A DNA stretch of 64,000 bases from Bog-1198 sp963727045 (GTDB taxonomy: Bacteria; Pseudomonadota; Gammaproteobacteria; Steroidobacterales; Steroidobacteraceae). Positions 28,951 to 38,385 of the stretch are shown piece by piece. The stretch is from the NCBI GenBank assembly GCA_963727045.1, contig CAVSES010000002.1:1612001-1676000 (forward strand). Reading direction: 5' to 3'. Below the pieces are notes generated by a model. The model saw only the letters and a list, made by a program, of their open reading frames with translations, was not told the origin of the DNA and did no database searches. Numbering within the stretch: the first letter of the stretch is position 1; every line of letters begins with the position of its first letter. The translations under genes and the position numbers were made by a program.

Positions 28951-30209
28951 AAGCTTCGCATCGCGTCGTCGCTTTTCTCGTTCTTCTCTTTGGGATCACG
29001 TATCTCGACCGCGTCTGCATCTCCGTTGCAGGACCGCGAATACAGGACGATCTTCACATCGGCCCGATTGGCTGGGGCTGGGTGACGGGTGTATTCACCA
29101 TTTCCTACTGCCTGTTCGAAATTCCCTCGGGCGTCCTGGGAGACAGGATCGGCCCGAGGCGCGTACTCACGCGAATCGTCCTATGGTGGTCGGCGTTCAC
29201 GGCGCTGACAGGGGCGGTCACCAGTTACTATCCGCTGCTGATCACGAGATTTCTCTTCGGCGCCGGAGAGGCGGGCGCCTTCCCGAATGCGGGAGTTGTC
29301 ATCTCCCGATGGTTCCCCCCGTCCCGCAGGGCCACCATGTGCGGGGTGGCGTTGATGGCCGGGCAGATCGGCGGTGCCCTCGCGCCGCTGTTCGTGGTGC
29401 CGATCCAAAGCCGATACGGATGGCGGGCCTCGTTCTACGTGTTCGGCGCCTTGGGGACATTTTGGGCGATGGCCTGGTACGCATGGTTTCGCGACTCGCC
29501 GGACCAAGAGAAAGGCGCAGAGCTCTCGGAGCCTCCGGAAGCGCCTCCGCCGAACAGCACACCAGAGCCCGGATTCCCGTGGCGGAGCGCGCTTCGGTCA
29601 GGGAGCGTGGCCGCGATGCTGGGCACGGCGTTCTGCTACGTCTATGTGTATAATTTCTTTCAGACGTGGTTTCACACGTTTCTCGTGAAAGGCCGGGGTT
29701 TCAGCGAGGCAGGCCTGCTGCTCTCATCGCTTCCCTATGCCGTGGCTGTCTTCGCGAACCTGACCGGAGGAGCGGCAAGCGACGTTCTGGTTCGCAGGAT
29801 GGGGCCGAAGCGCGGACGGCGCGCGTTGGGAGCCGCCGCCCTGACCGTGGCAGGTGCGTTCACCTTGGCGGCCATGGTTTCGCGACAGCAAATCCTGACC
29901 GTGATCCTTCTGGCGCTCGTCTATGGAGCGATCACCTTCCAACAATCCGGCGTCTTCGGTGTTTGCCTGGACATCGGGCAGAGGCATGCGGGCGCCATGG
30001 TCGGGCTGATGAATACCGCGTCGCAAATCGGAGGCTTGGTGGGTTCAGTAGCCTACGGCTACATCGTTCAACACTTTGGCAATTACGACGCGCCGTTCGT
30101 TCCGATGGCGGCCCTTCTGTTCATCGGGGCGCTGCTCTGGCTGCGAATTGACGCATCACAGGCGTTGCGCCCCGAACGCACATGGCCGGCCAATCTGGCC
30201 GGCCGATAG
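28947..30209 (+). CDS. MFS transporter, anion:cation symporter (ACS)-like
   Basis: This 420-residue, 12-helix importer starts at GTG 28947, which overlaps the thiolase stop. FGITYLDRVCISVAGPRIQDDL and YCLFEIPSGVLGDRIGPRRVL match the ACS family (hexuronate, phthalate and related organic anions). RFLFGAGEAGAFPNAG is the helix 4-5 motif. Coupling to a beta-oxidation pair points to import of an organic acid that enters CoA-dependent degradation. It is convergent with the porin gene. Confidence 0.87.
30184..30204. terminator. Candidate hairpin between convergent MFS and porin genes
   Basis: GGCCGGCC repeats perfectly as an inverted pair around an AATCT loop at the very end of the MFS coding region, just before the convergent porin gene. 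No T-tract follows on either strand, so termination is only a guess from position; each arm is also self-palindromic. Confidence 0.25.
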
Positions 30210-30242
30210 CGGACAGGGCGCGACGGGCGAGGGGGCGGGGAG

Positions 30243-31553
30243 TTAGAAAGGAATCGCCTTGGCGATCCTTGCCCGCAGGCCAATGCCGTAGAGCACGTTG
30301 CCGGCGGCAAGCGTGATCGGGCTGAACTGGGTCAGGTAGGCGCCCGAGTAGCGCGCAATCACGAGCCCGGCGTAGATGTCAAAGCGATCATTGATCTTGT
30401 AGTCGGGCATTATCGAAAACTGCTGGTTGGTGTACTGGTCATTGTGGCCATTTGCCTCGTTGTTCACATTGTAATAGCCCACGCTGAGCGAAAACGGACC
30501 CGTAAACCGATAGTCGACCCCCGCCCATATCACCCGTATCGGTGCGTCACCCCACGTCGAGGCGAATGCCTTTGCCGTCACCAGGCCTGCGATGGGCATG
30601 GCGTAGTACGAAGTGATTTGAGCGCTCCAATCATTCGACCCGGAGGGTATGGTTTGATCGGCGTGTTCGACTCCGGCGTAAATCGCAGCATTTGGTGTGA
30701 CATCGTACTTTCCCGCGAGCATGAATCCGAAAGTGTTCGAAACTCGCAGGCCCACGTCATTCATGAAGAGCTTATACGACAGCGCCGGAGTATTTCTGGT
30801 CTCGGATCCCGTCAGCGCGACCGTCAACGGGCCGCTGTGATAAGCAATCAAACCCTCGAGGGCAGAACCGACGTCCGCTGCTTCCGAACTGTCGGTCTGG
30901 CCGATCTTGTATTGCAGGCCGAAGCTGACGTCGCCGATCTGGTTGTCATACCGGATGCTGTTGTCGAACCGCCCATTCTCCGTAATGCCGAGGCCGCCGC
31001 CAATGGTGCCGGAGTAACCGATCGGAGAATAAAGACCCGAGGCATGCAGAGGATCGAATTCGGAGGTTTGCTCGGTGGAGAACGCCACAGTTCGTCCAAC
31101 TTGGATGGAACCGAACACCGGGAATGAAACCCCTACGTATTGCGCGCGCGAGAAAGCTTGACCATTGATGGATGACGCGCTGCTGATGGTTGAGAGCGCA
31201 TTCGCGTTGTTCAGAACCGATCTGCCGTTGTTGGCAATCTGTCCCGAGGCTGCATTGATCGCCCCTTCGAGCCTGAAGAAGCCGCTCATTCCGTTGCTGA
31301 AAGTCTCTCTTCCCTGGAGACCGTATCGCGACATTTGTTCGGCGCCCGAAACCACGGCCCACCGGGACCCTTGGTCCCGCGCTGGCACGTTGAAGGAGTT
31401 GAACCCAAAGGTGTGCAGGCCGCTCGGGGGCAACGAGTGCTCGATGTGAGCGGCACTGTCGTCCAAGATCACATAGATTTCGACCGAGCCTTCGGCGTGC
31501 GCGATTCCTGCGATTGCGCTCATGGCTGCCAAGACGAGGACTGACTTCTTCAC
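30243..31553 (-). CDS. Outer-membrane general porin (trimeric, 16-strand type)
   Basis: This 436-residue porin has a signal peptide (LVLAAMSAIAGIAHA) followed by an N-terminal strand GSVEIYVILDD, then RYGLQGRETFSNGMSGFFRLEG, matching betaproteobacterial/gammaproteobacterial porins. Alternating strands continue to a C-terminal phenylalanine, the BAM recognition residue. It lets small hydrophilic solutes through the outer membrane. It is divergent from the CocE/NonD hydrolase gene around an inverted repeat at 31602-31623 and convergent with the MFS gene. This supports joint uptake and cleavage of one class of substrate. Confidence 0.85.
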   Translation of the reverse strand: MKKSVLVLAAMSAIAGIAHAEGSVEIYVILDDSAAHIEHSLPPSGLHTFGFNSFNVPARDQGSRWAVVSGAEQMSRYGLQGRETFSNGMSGFFRLEGAINAASGQIANNGRSVLNNANALSTISSASSINGQAFSRAQYVGVSFPVFGSIQVGRTVAFSTEQTSEFDPLHASGLYSPIGYSGTIGGGLGITENGRFDNSIRYDNQIGDVSFGLQYKIGQTDSSEAADVGSALEGLIAYHSGPLTVALTGSETRNTPALSYKLFMNDVGLRVSNTFGFMLAGKYDVTPNAAIYAGVEHADQTIPSGSNDWSAQITSYYAMPIAGLVTAKAFASTWGDAPIRVIWAGVDYRFTGPFSLSVGYYNVNNEANGHNDQYTNQQFSIMPDYKINDRFDIYAGLVIARYSGAYLTQFSPITLAAGNVLYGIGLRARIAKAIPF

Positions 31554-31601
31554 CCTTTTGTTTCTCCCGGATCGCCGGAAGGTTCGCCTTCATTGTTGTT
31601 C

Positions 31602-31623
31602 GCTATATTCAGTCATATATAGC
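31602..31623. promoter_or_regulatory. Inverted repeat, candidate operator between porin and hydrolase genes
   Basis: GCTATAT and ATATAGC form a perfect 7 bp inverted repeat with an 8 bp spacer, inside an AT-rich 110 bp divergent promoter region. The size and symmetry suit a dimeric regulator of the GntR or MarR type. No regulator gene is adjacent, so its identity is unknown. Confidence 0.45.
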
Positions 31624-31662
31624 ACAAGTTCATCGCAAACGACAAAACCCTAGGGGGCAGCC

Positions 31663-33582
31663 ATGAGCGATGGGCCCGGCGCTAGTTCCGGCAGGCCAAC
31701 TATGCGAAGCTGCGGGCTGTGCCGTCTCGATCAAGGGATGATTAGGATGAATCTTTTGAATACACCGCCGGCCGCCGGCGTCGCGATCGCGCAGCGACGA
31801 CACCTTGTGGTTGTATTGCTGCTGCTGCTGCCGCTTTCGGTCGGCGCGGTTCCCGCGGGCGCGCTTGCGGATGCGGCGAAGGTCGAGTGGCAGTGGGGCG
31901 TGAAGATATCGCTGCGGGACGGTGTGCGGCTTAACGCAACTGTGTACAAACCGGCGGGCATGAAGGAGCCTCGGCCGTGTATTTTCACCCTGACGCCCTA
32001 TATCGGGCAGAGCTATCACGACCGTGGCATGTACTTCGCCGCCCATGGATATCCCTTTCTGACCGTCGACGTGCGCGGCCGCGGCAACTCTGAAGGTTCC
32101 TTCCAACCCTTCATACAGGAAGCGCACGACGGCTACGACGTCGTCGAGTGGCTCGCAAGGCAGCCCTATTGCAACGGCAAGATCTCGATGTGGGGCGGCT
32201 CGTATGCCGGTTACGATCAGTGGGCAACCGCGAAAGAGCTTCCACCGCACCTCGCGACCATCGTTCCCGTGGCCGCGCCGGCCGCCGGCGTGGATTTCCC
32301 GGCGCGCAACAATGTGTTTGCACCCTACGACATGCAATGGCTCACCTTCACGAGCGGTCATGCAGGCCAGGATCGTCTCTTTGGGGACGATGCGTTTTGG
32401 GTCGGGGCTTTTCGCCGCTGGATCGAGTCGGGCACCTCGTACCGGAAGCTCGATGTCTTTCTCGGCAATCCATCGCCCATATTTCAGGAGTGGGTCAGCC
32501 ATCCGGACGTGGATGCGCATTGGGATTCCTACAATCCGACCGGCGAACAGTACGCCCGGCTGCAGCTGCCGATTTTGACGATCACGGGCATGTACGATGA
32601 CGATCAACCGGGGGCACTTGCTCATTACAGCCGCTACATGCAGGCCACCTCGCCGCAGGGCCGAGCGCGCCATTACCTCGTGATCGGCCCATGGGATCAT
32701 CCCGGCACCCGCACTCCCAAGCAGGAGTTCATGGGTCTGAAATTCGGCCCCGCCAGTCTCGTCGATCTTCCGCAACTTCACCTCGATTGGTATCGCTTCA
32801 CAATGGAGGGTGGACCAAAGCCCGGCTTCCTGCGCAAGCCCGTTGCGTACTACGTGAGCGGAGCAGAGCATTGGCGGTATGCCGACACCCTGGAGGCGAT
32901 CACCGCCGAGTCTCGGCCGTATTATCTTGATTCGAACGGCGACGGTGCGCGTGAACTGTACGCGGCGGGCAGCCTCGCTCCGGGCCACGCCGGCCGCGGT
33001 GCACCGGATCACTATCGCTACGACCCGCGCGATCTGTCGCTCGTCAAAATTGAATCGGAAAGCAATCTCGACTCGGCGCTCGACCAAAATGTGCGCCTCG
33101 CCAACACCGCCCAGGTCGTCTACGTTTCGGCGCCGTTCGAACAGGACAAAGAGTTGAGCGGCTTCTTTCGAGTCGAGGCCTGGATGGCGATCGATCAGCC
33201 GGACACCGATTTCGTCGTATCGGTCGGGGAACTTGGGCAGGACGGAACGTTGACTCCGCTGAGCGCCGACATTCTGCGGGCGCGTTACCGGGAGACTCTC
33301 CGTTCGCAAAAGCTCGTATCCACGAAAGAGCCGCTGCGCTACGACTTCAACCGATTCACGTTCGCCTCTCGACTGGTCCGCAAAGGCAGCCGCCTCGTCT
33401 GCTTCTTGTCGGCGGCAACCTCGATTCAATACGAAAAGAACTACAATTCGGGAGGCGCGGTCGCAGACGAGACAATGGAGAATTCGCGGCCCGTAACGGT
33501 CGAAATCTTCCACGATGCAAAGCGGCGCAGCGCGCTGTATGTTCCCTTCGCCGTTCCGGAGCGCGACGGCGGGGGCCGATAA
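31663..33582 (+). CDS. CocE/NonD family hydrolase (X-Pro dipeptidyl-peptidase S15-like)
   Basis: This alpha/beta hydrolase of up to 639 residues belongs to the cocaine esterase / S15 family. The nucleophile elbow is WGGSYAGYDQW (Ser about 179 from the first start). LTVDVRGRGNSEG precedes it, GMYDDDQPG and GPWDHPGTR supply the acid and His regions, and the C-terminal jelly-roll ends the protein. A strong hydrophobic leader (LVVVLLLLLPLSVGAVPAGA) implies export. ATG 31663 has a good AGGGGG site but gives a long n-region; ATG 31747, with AAGGG 9 bp upstream, gives a more normal signal peptide. It is divergent from the porin gene. Confidence 0.87.
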   Translation: MSDGPGASSGRPTMRSCGLCRLDQGMIRMNLLNTPPAAGVAIAQRRHLVVVLLLLLPLSVGAVPAGALADAAKVEWQWGVKISLRDGVRLNATVYKPAGMKEPRPCIFTLTPYIGQSYHDRGMYFAAHGYPFLTVDVRGRGNSEGSFQPFIQEAHDGYDVVEWLARQPYCNGKISMWGGSYAGYDQWATAKELPPHLATIVPVAAPAAGVDFPARNNVFAPYDMQWLTFTSGHAGQDRLFGDDAFWVGAFRRWIESGTSYRKLDVFLGNPSPIFQEWVSHPDVDAHWDSYNPTGEQYARLQLPILTITGMYDDDQPGALAHYSRYMQATSPQGRARHYLVIGPWDHPGTRTPKQEFMGLKFGPASLVDLPQLHLDWYRFTMEGGPKPGFLRKPVAYYVSGAEHWRYADTLEAITAESRPYYLDSNGDGARELYAAGSLAPGHAGRGAPDHYRYDPRDLSLVKIESESNLDSALDQNVRLANTAQVVYVSAPFEQDKELSGFFRVEAWMAIDQPDTDFVVSVGELGQDGTLTPLSADILRARYRETLRSQKLVSTKEPLRYDFNRFTFASRLVRKGSRLVCFLSAATSIQYEKNYNSGGAVADETMENSRPVTVEIFHDAKRRSALYVPFAVPERDGGGR

Positions 33583-33651
33583 GGGCGCCCGACGGACCCC
33601 GCTCCTCATGCTCCATTGCGCGCCGGCTGGAGGGCCGGTTAGGCTTCCGGC

Positions 33652-34410
33652 GTGCGAATCACAATCCTGCTGGCCGCGTCCGCATGCCTACTGGCCGCGG
33701 TACTGGCGAATACATCGCAGCGTGAGAGCCGTCTGCTGCGATTGGATCCCAATCTCACCCCCGGCGACGCGGCGCTGATGGAATTTGCCCATGGCCGGGG
33801 CGCGGCGCTGTATACGGCCCACTGCGCGTCTTGTCATGGTATGTCCGGCCAAGGGGACATGGATCGCGGCATTCCGAACTTGAACGACGATGATTGGCTG
33901 TATGGGGCGGGCTCGGTGAGCGACATCGAACAAATCATCAAATTTGGAATCCGCTCCTACCATCCCAAGGCTTGGAACGTGGCCATCATGCCGGCCTATG
34001 CGACGGAACGCCCGAGTTCGCGGAACGGGAAGACACCATCTCTGTCGCCGGGCGAGATCCGGGACCTCGTTGAATTCTTGATGCGCGAGCAACGGCGATC
34101 TGCGGACGGGCCGGCAGCCGTGCGGGGCGCGGATTTGTTCCGAGGCGCCGGCGGCTGCTACGACTGCCATGCCATGGACGGCAAGGGCGACGCGGCGATC
34201 GGCGCACCGAATCTCACCGATGCGATCACGCTCTACGGCGACGGCAGCCGCGAAGCACTGTCCATGTCCATCGCCCGCGGGCGCCGCGGCATGTGCCCTG
34301 CGTGGGTGAGGCACATCGGGCCCGCTGGAATCCGCGAGCTGGCGCTGTTCGTGTACGCGCTCTCGCACCCGGGGAAGGCGGCGCAAATCGCGCCGCCCGC
34401 CGACGGATGA
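33652..34410 (+). CDS. Diheme cytochrome c, cbb3 subunit III-like
   Basis: This 252-residue exported protein has two c-type heme sites: CASCH at about residue 58 and CYDCH at about 168. Likely Met ligands are in IMPAYA (about 112) and GMCPAW (about 213). Domain spacing resembles the two cytochrome domains of CcoP, but there is no oxidase gene nearby. An N-terminal leader (ITILLAASACLLAAVLA) places it in the periplasm, perhaps membrane-anchored. The start is GTG 33652. Its stop overlaps the ATG of the following PPIase gene, so it is the first gene of a tight trio with the HupE-like gene. Confidence 0.85.
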   Translation: MRITILLAASACLLAAVLANTSQRESRLLRLDPNLTPGDAALMEFAHGRGAALYTAHCASCHGMSGQGDMDRGIPNLNDDDWLYGAGSVSDIEQIIKFGIRSYHPKAWNVAIMPAYATERPSSRNGKTPSLSPGEIRDLVEFLMREQRRSADGPAAVRGADLFRGAGGCYDCHAMDGKGDAAIGAPNLTDAITLYGDGSREALSMSIARGRRGMCPAWVRHIGPAGIRELALFVYALSHPGKAAQIAPPADG

Positions 34411-35318
34411 CTCCGATGCGCCCGACGAACAGCGGCGGCGAAGGCGGCAGCGGCGGGCGCCGACCGAGCAGCCGACGCTCCTTCGTGCTCATGGGCGTCG
34501 GCGCGTCGCTGGGATTGTTGATGGCGGGTTACTCGCTATTCACGGCGCGGGGCACCTCCACCTTGAGAGTTCCGTCCGAAGACGTGGCGTTGGTCAATCA
34601 GCAGCCGATCTCGCGCAGCGATTACTTGCTGCAGCTGCAGACTTTGTACGGCGTGGACCTGGGGCACGCGACCGCTGCGCAGCGCCGCAAGGTACTGGAT
34701 GACATGATCCGCGAGGAGCTGTTCGTGCAACGGGGAAAGGAGCTCGATGTCGCCTCCTCGGACCCTGACGTCCGTGCCGCCATGGTCAATTCGGTCGAAC
34801 AAGAGATCGCGGCCGACGCCGTAACCGCACAGCCGGGCGAGGCGCAGCTGCGCGCCTATTACGCACTGCATCGCGAGCGGTATGCGAGCGAGGGCACCAT
34901 GAACGTGCGCGACTACGTATTCGCACCGGACGAATCCGGCGCCGCGGCTGAAGCGGCCGCGGCCTTCAGGTCGGCCGCTCCGACGCCGTCGCTGCTGGCG
35001 CGCTGGCATGGGTCGGATTCCGGCAAGCTGTCCGGCGAGGAGTTCTACTTCGCCGCCAGAATTCATCTTGGGGACCCATTGTTCGAGGCGGCGCGCAAGT
35101 TATCCGATGGCGGCGTCACCTCTCCCATTGCCCTGACGGGCGCCGTCCATGTTCTTTACATGGTCAAGAACAGAATGCCCGTTCCCTTCGATTTCGCCGC
35201 CGCTCGCGATCAGGTGTTGAGCGATTTCCGCAACGATGCGATCAATCATCTGCGCACCGGCGATGAGGCGTTTTTGCGCAAGCGCGCGAACATCCTGATT
35301 GCCGACGACGTGCGTTGA
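34407..35318 (+). CDS. Membrane-anchored peptidyl-prolyl isomerase (SurA/PpiC-like)
   Basis: This 303-residue protein has a Gly/Arg/Ser-rich cytosolic N-terminus, one membrane anchor (LMGVGASLGLLMAGYSLFT, about residues 28-46) and a periplasmic region. VALVNQQPISRSDYLLQLQ and RRKVLDDMIREELFVQRGKEL match the SurA-type chaperone segment. A parvulin-like module follows and ends in GGVTSPIALTGAVHVLYMVK. It probably assists folding of a periplasmic partner, with the diheme cytochrome or the HupE-like permease as obvious candidates. ATG 34407 overlaps the cytochrome stop. Confidence 0.8.
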   Translation: MTPMRPTNSGGEGGSGGRRPSSRRSFVLMGVGASLGLLMAGYSLFTARGTSTLRVPSEDVALVNQQPISRSDYLLQLQTLYGVDLGHATAAQRRKVLDDMIREELFVQRGKELDVASSDPDVRAAMVNSVEQEIAADAVTAQPGEAQLRAYYALHRERYASEGTMNVRDYVFAPDESGAAAEAAAAFRSAAPTPSLLARWHGSDSGKLSGEEFYFAARIHLGDPLFEAARKLSDGGVTSPIALTGAVHVLYMVKNRMPVPFDFAAARDQVLSDFRNDAINHLRTGDEAFLRKRANILIADDVR

Positions 35319-35350
35319 TGCCGCGGAACGCGGAAAGGAGCCCACGGCCG

Positions 35351-36571
35351 ATGAGGCGGCGAGATCTGTTCATCCTTCATCTTCTCGGCTGGGCGTTGGT
35401 TGCGGCCGCTGTCGGCGCGAGCGCAGCCGGCGCCCACACCCGCAGCGAGTCCCATTCCGTGTGGGAGATCAAGGGGACCGACGTCGATCTGGTGACGACG
35501 ATTCCCGCTTTGGAGGCCGACCGGCTGTCGAAGGACCAAATGGCCCCCTCCGACGAGCAATTGAAAGCCTATTTGTCCGAGCGCGTCTATCCCCTCTCCA
35601 GCGGCAGGCGCTGCGAGTTGGTGCCGCCGATCCAGACGCTGTCCGCGGCGGCGGGCTATCGAAAGCTGGACTTCACGTTCAAGTGTGCCACGGCGAGCAA
35701 TCTGCAGATTCATTCGGCTGCCTTCTTCGATTTGGTTCGAAGCCACACGAATTTTGCGCAGATACAGAATGCGCTCACCGGGGAATTCACCGAGCAGTTG
35801 ATTACCATCGAACATCAGACCGTGGATGTGACGGGCAAGGAGGGCAGCCGTCTGAAGAGCGCGCGCTTCGTCGAGTTCATTCGAATGGGCATGATGCACA
35901 TCTTCACCGGGGTGGATCACATGTCCTTTCTCCTGGGACTGGTGTTGATTTCGCGCCGGCTCCGCGATCTCGTGTTCGTGGTCACCGGATTTACTCTCGG
36001 ACACAGCCTGACGCTGGCGCTGGCGGTCACAGGGGTGCTGCGACCGCATGCCGAATACATCGATGCGTTGGTGGCGCTCACGATAGCTCTGATCGGAGCC
36101 GAAAACATCGTCGTTCAGGCGCAGCGGCCGGCGCCGGTGGCGTTGGCGGTCGGAGGCTCGCTGGCCGCCATGGCGGTGCTTCAATGGGTGGGATTCGGCG
36201 GTCTTCCCGCGTTGCTGCTGCTCGGCGCGGGCTTGTTCACCGCCAACTACCTCATGATTTCGGGTCGATTGCGCGATGCAGGCCGACTGCGCGTCTTGAT
36301 CACCCTGGTGTTCGGCTTGATTCACGGTTTCGGATTCGCAGCCGACCTCCTCGAACTGCAACTTCCTCCGGAGCGGGTGGCCGAACTCTTGGTGGGCTTC
36401 AATCTGGGCGTGGAGATCGGCCAGTTGATCTTGGTTGCGGGCGCTACCGTGCTGGTCGGGGTGCTGGCAAAGTCCAGATTTGCCTTGCCGAGGCCCTTGG
36501 TGGTCGATGTGGCATCGTCATTCCTGATGGCGCTGGGCGTATTCTGGTTCGTGAGCCGAAGCTATGCATGA
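35351..36571 (+). CDS. HupE/UreJ-family membrane protein with N-terminal periplasmic domain
   Basis: The protein has about 406 residues. A leader helix (LGWALVAAAVGASAAGAHT) precedes about 150 periplasmic residues, then a six- to seven-helix HupE/UreJ-type core. Core motifs are GMMHIFTGVDHMSFLLGLVL, FTLGHSLTLALAVTG and FGLIHGFGFAADLL, with membrane His/Asp residues that bind metal in Ni/Co permeases of the family. Classical HupE lacks the periplasmic domain. ATG 35351 with AAGGAG upstream is preferred; ATG 35318 at the previous stop is possible. It follows the cytochrome c and PPIase genes directly. The metal is not deducible. Confidence 0.82.
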   Translation: MRRRDLFILHLLGWALVAAAVGASAAGAHTRSESHSVWEIKGTDVDLVTTIPALEADRLSKDQMAPSDEQLKAYLSERVYPLSSGRRCELVPPIQTLSAAAGYRKLDFTFKCATASNLQIHSAAFFDLVRSHTNFAQIQNALTGEFTEQLITIEHQTVDVTGKEGSRLKSARFVEFIRMGMMHIFTGVDHMSFLLGLVLISRRLRDLVFVVTGFTLGHSLTLALAVTGVLRPHAEYIDALVALTIALIGAENIVVQAQRPAPVALAVGGSLAAMAVLQWVGFGGLPALLLLGAGLFTANYLMISGRLRDAGRLRVLITLVFGLIHGFGFAADLLELQLPPERVAELLVGFNLGVEIGQLILVAGATVLVGVLAKSRFALPRPLVVDVASSFLMALGVFWFVSRSYA

Positions 36572-36663
36572 CGGGGACGCTGCGATGAGATTTCGCGCCC
36601 TGGAAGCGCTCGCCGGCGGTTTCCGCTAGAGTAAAGGCATCAAAGTTCTCCCGGCGGGCAGCG

Positions 36664-37296
36664 ATGATTCTGTATGGTCATGCAATGAGTTCGGCATCCT
36701 ACCGGGTGCGGATCGCATTGGCCCTGAAGGGCCTGAAGGTCACCTCGGTTCTGATGGATTTACGTGCCGGCGAGCAGCGGCACGAGGAGTTCCTGAAGGT
36801 CAACAGCCAGGGACTCGTGCCGGCCTTGATCTTGGACGGCGGCACGGTGCTCACTCAATCGGCGGCCATCATCGAATATTTGGACGAAGTATATCCGCAG
36901 CCGCCGCTGTTGCCGGGTTCGCCGCTGGCGCGAGCACGGGTGCGGGCGCTGACGCAGGCAATCACCTGCGATGTGCATCCGTTGAACAATCTGAGGGTGC
37001 TGCAGTATCTCGAGGCCGAATTGCGCCATGACAAGGCGGCACGCGATGCCTGGTACCGGCACTGGGTGCAGCTCGGATTCGGCGCCTTGGAGCGCTCGTT
37101 GGTTCGCGACGCGGCGACCGGCCGCTTCTGTCATGGGAACGCACCGACCCTGGCGGACGTCTGCCTTGTGCCGCAGGTTTTCAACGCGCGACGATTCGCG
37201 GTGGACCTTGCACCGTATCCGCGCATCGTGGGCATCGACGCCGCTTGCCGGGAACTGGCGGAGTTTCAAGGCGCAGCACCGGATCGGCAGGTCTGA
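36664..37296 (+). CDS. maiA: Maleylacetoacetate isomerase / zeta-class glutathione S-transferase
   Basis: This 210-residue GST of the zeta class has the glutathione-binding signature SSASYRVRIALALKG at residues 9-23, SQGLVPALILDGG and LTQSAAIIEYLDE in the thioredoxin domain, and a helical C-domain with CDVHPLNNLRVL. In tyrosine degradation it converts maleylacetoacetate to fumarylacetoacetate. No other homogentisate-pathway genes lie in the window, so another maleyl-type substrate is possible. The phosphotransferase gene starts 40 bp downstream. Confidence 0.88.
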   Translation: MILYGHAMSSASYRVRIALALKGLKVTSVLMDLRAGEQRHEEFLKVNSQGLVPALILDGGTVLTQSAAIIEYLDEVYPQPPLLPGSPLARARVRALTQAITCDVHPLNNLRVLQYLEAELRHDKAARDAWYRHWVQLGFGALERSLVRDAATGRFCHGNAPTLADVCLVPQVFNARRFAVDLAPYPRIVGIDAACRELAEFQGAAPDRQV

Positions 37297-37336
37297 GCGG
37301 GTTGCGCGTGCCGCCACCCTTGCCTCGATCGACGGC

Positions 37337-38374
37337 ATGACCATCGCGCTTGAAAGCATTCCCCGTGTTGCGCCGGCGGAGGCGCTTGCCGCGGCGCAAC
37401 TCGAGTACGGCATCGTCGGGGAAATTTCGACTTTGCCGAGCGAGCGGGATCAGAACTATCTGATCAGCGACCCGCGCGGCGGTAAATTCGTATTGAAAAT
37501 CGCCAATTTGAACGATGCGCGCGAACTGCTGGATTTTCAGAATGAGGCGATGCGGCATGTCGCGAACCGGGTGGCGGAATGCCGGGTTCAGCGGATCGTC
37601 AATTCGCTGCGCGGCCCGGACATCACGATCATTCGCGACGTGCAGTCGGGCACCTTTCATTGCATGCGCCTGCTGACATGGATCGAGGGGGACGTGCTTG
37701 CGAAGAGCCGTTTGCGCGGTCCCGCGCTGTTCGAGTCCATCGGCGCCGCCCTGGCCAGGATTGATGCCGCGCTGTGCGATCTTTCACATCCGGCGATGCG
37801 GCGCGTTCTACAATGGGACTTGCGCCATGCGGGAATGGCCCGTGAAAACGCCGATTTGTTGCCGCGGGAGCGGCGCAACCGTATCGAACGGCTGTTTTCG
37901 CAGTCGGAGTCGATCGACTGGACGAGCCTGCGCCACAGCGTCATTCACGGCGACGCGAACGACTACAACGTGATCGTCGCCGGCGGCCGCATGGTGGGTT
38001 TGCTCGATTTCGGCGACATGGTTCATTCGGCCACGGTGTGCGAGCTGGCCATTGCACTCGCCTACGTCATGCTCGACGAGCAGGAGCCCCTAAAGGCGGC
38101 GGCGCAGGTGATTCGCGCCTACCACCGCTGCCACCCGCTGTCCGATGCCGAACAGCAGGCGCTGCTTCCGTTGATTATGTCGCGCTTATGCATGAGCGTC
38201 TGCTATTCCGCGCACAATCGGGCGCGCAATCCAGATGATCCGTATCAGGTGGTGACCGAAGCTGCAGCCTGGGACCTCATCGACATGCTGGAGCGCTGGC
38301 CGATGGAGGACGTTCAAGCATTGGTTCGCACGGCGTGTGCGGCTCCCGACAACGCGGCTTCGATTCGCGGATGA
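37337..38374 (+). CDS. Phosphotransferase, hydroxylysine kinase (HYKK)-like
   Basis: This 345-residue aminoglycoside-phosphotransferase-fold kinase starts with a strand pair including SERDQNYLISDPRGGKFVLKI, where Lys binds ATP. It has the Brenner motif VIHGDANDYNVIV (about residue 202) and the metal motif LLDFGDM (about 223). This set closely resembles hydroxylysine kinases and the kinase module of kinase/aminotransferase fusions. It would phosphorylate a small amino alcohol or amino acid. Neither lysine- nor ethanolamine-degradation genes are present nearby. ATG 37337 is the first start with a family-like N-terminus. Confidence 0.8.
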   Translation: MTIALESIPRVAPAEALAAAQLEYGIVGEISTLPSERDQNYLISDPRGGKFVLKIANLNDARELLDFQNEAMRHVANRVAECRVQRIVNSLRGPDITIIRDVQSGTFHCMRLLTWIEGDVLAKSRLRGPALFESIGAALARIDAALCDLSHPAMRRVLQWDLRHAGMARENADLLPRERRNRIERLFSQSESIDWTSLRHSVIHGDANDYNVIVAGGRMVGLLDFGDMVHSATVCELAIALAYVMLDEQEPLKAAAQVIRAYHRCHPLSDAEQQALLPLIMSRLCMSVCYSAHNRARNPDDPYQVVTEAAAWDLIDMLERWPMEDVQALVRTACAAPDNAASIRG

Positions 38375-38385
38375 AGAAATGAATC

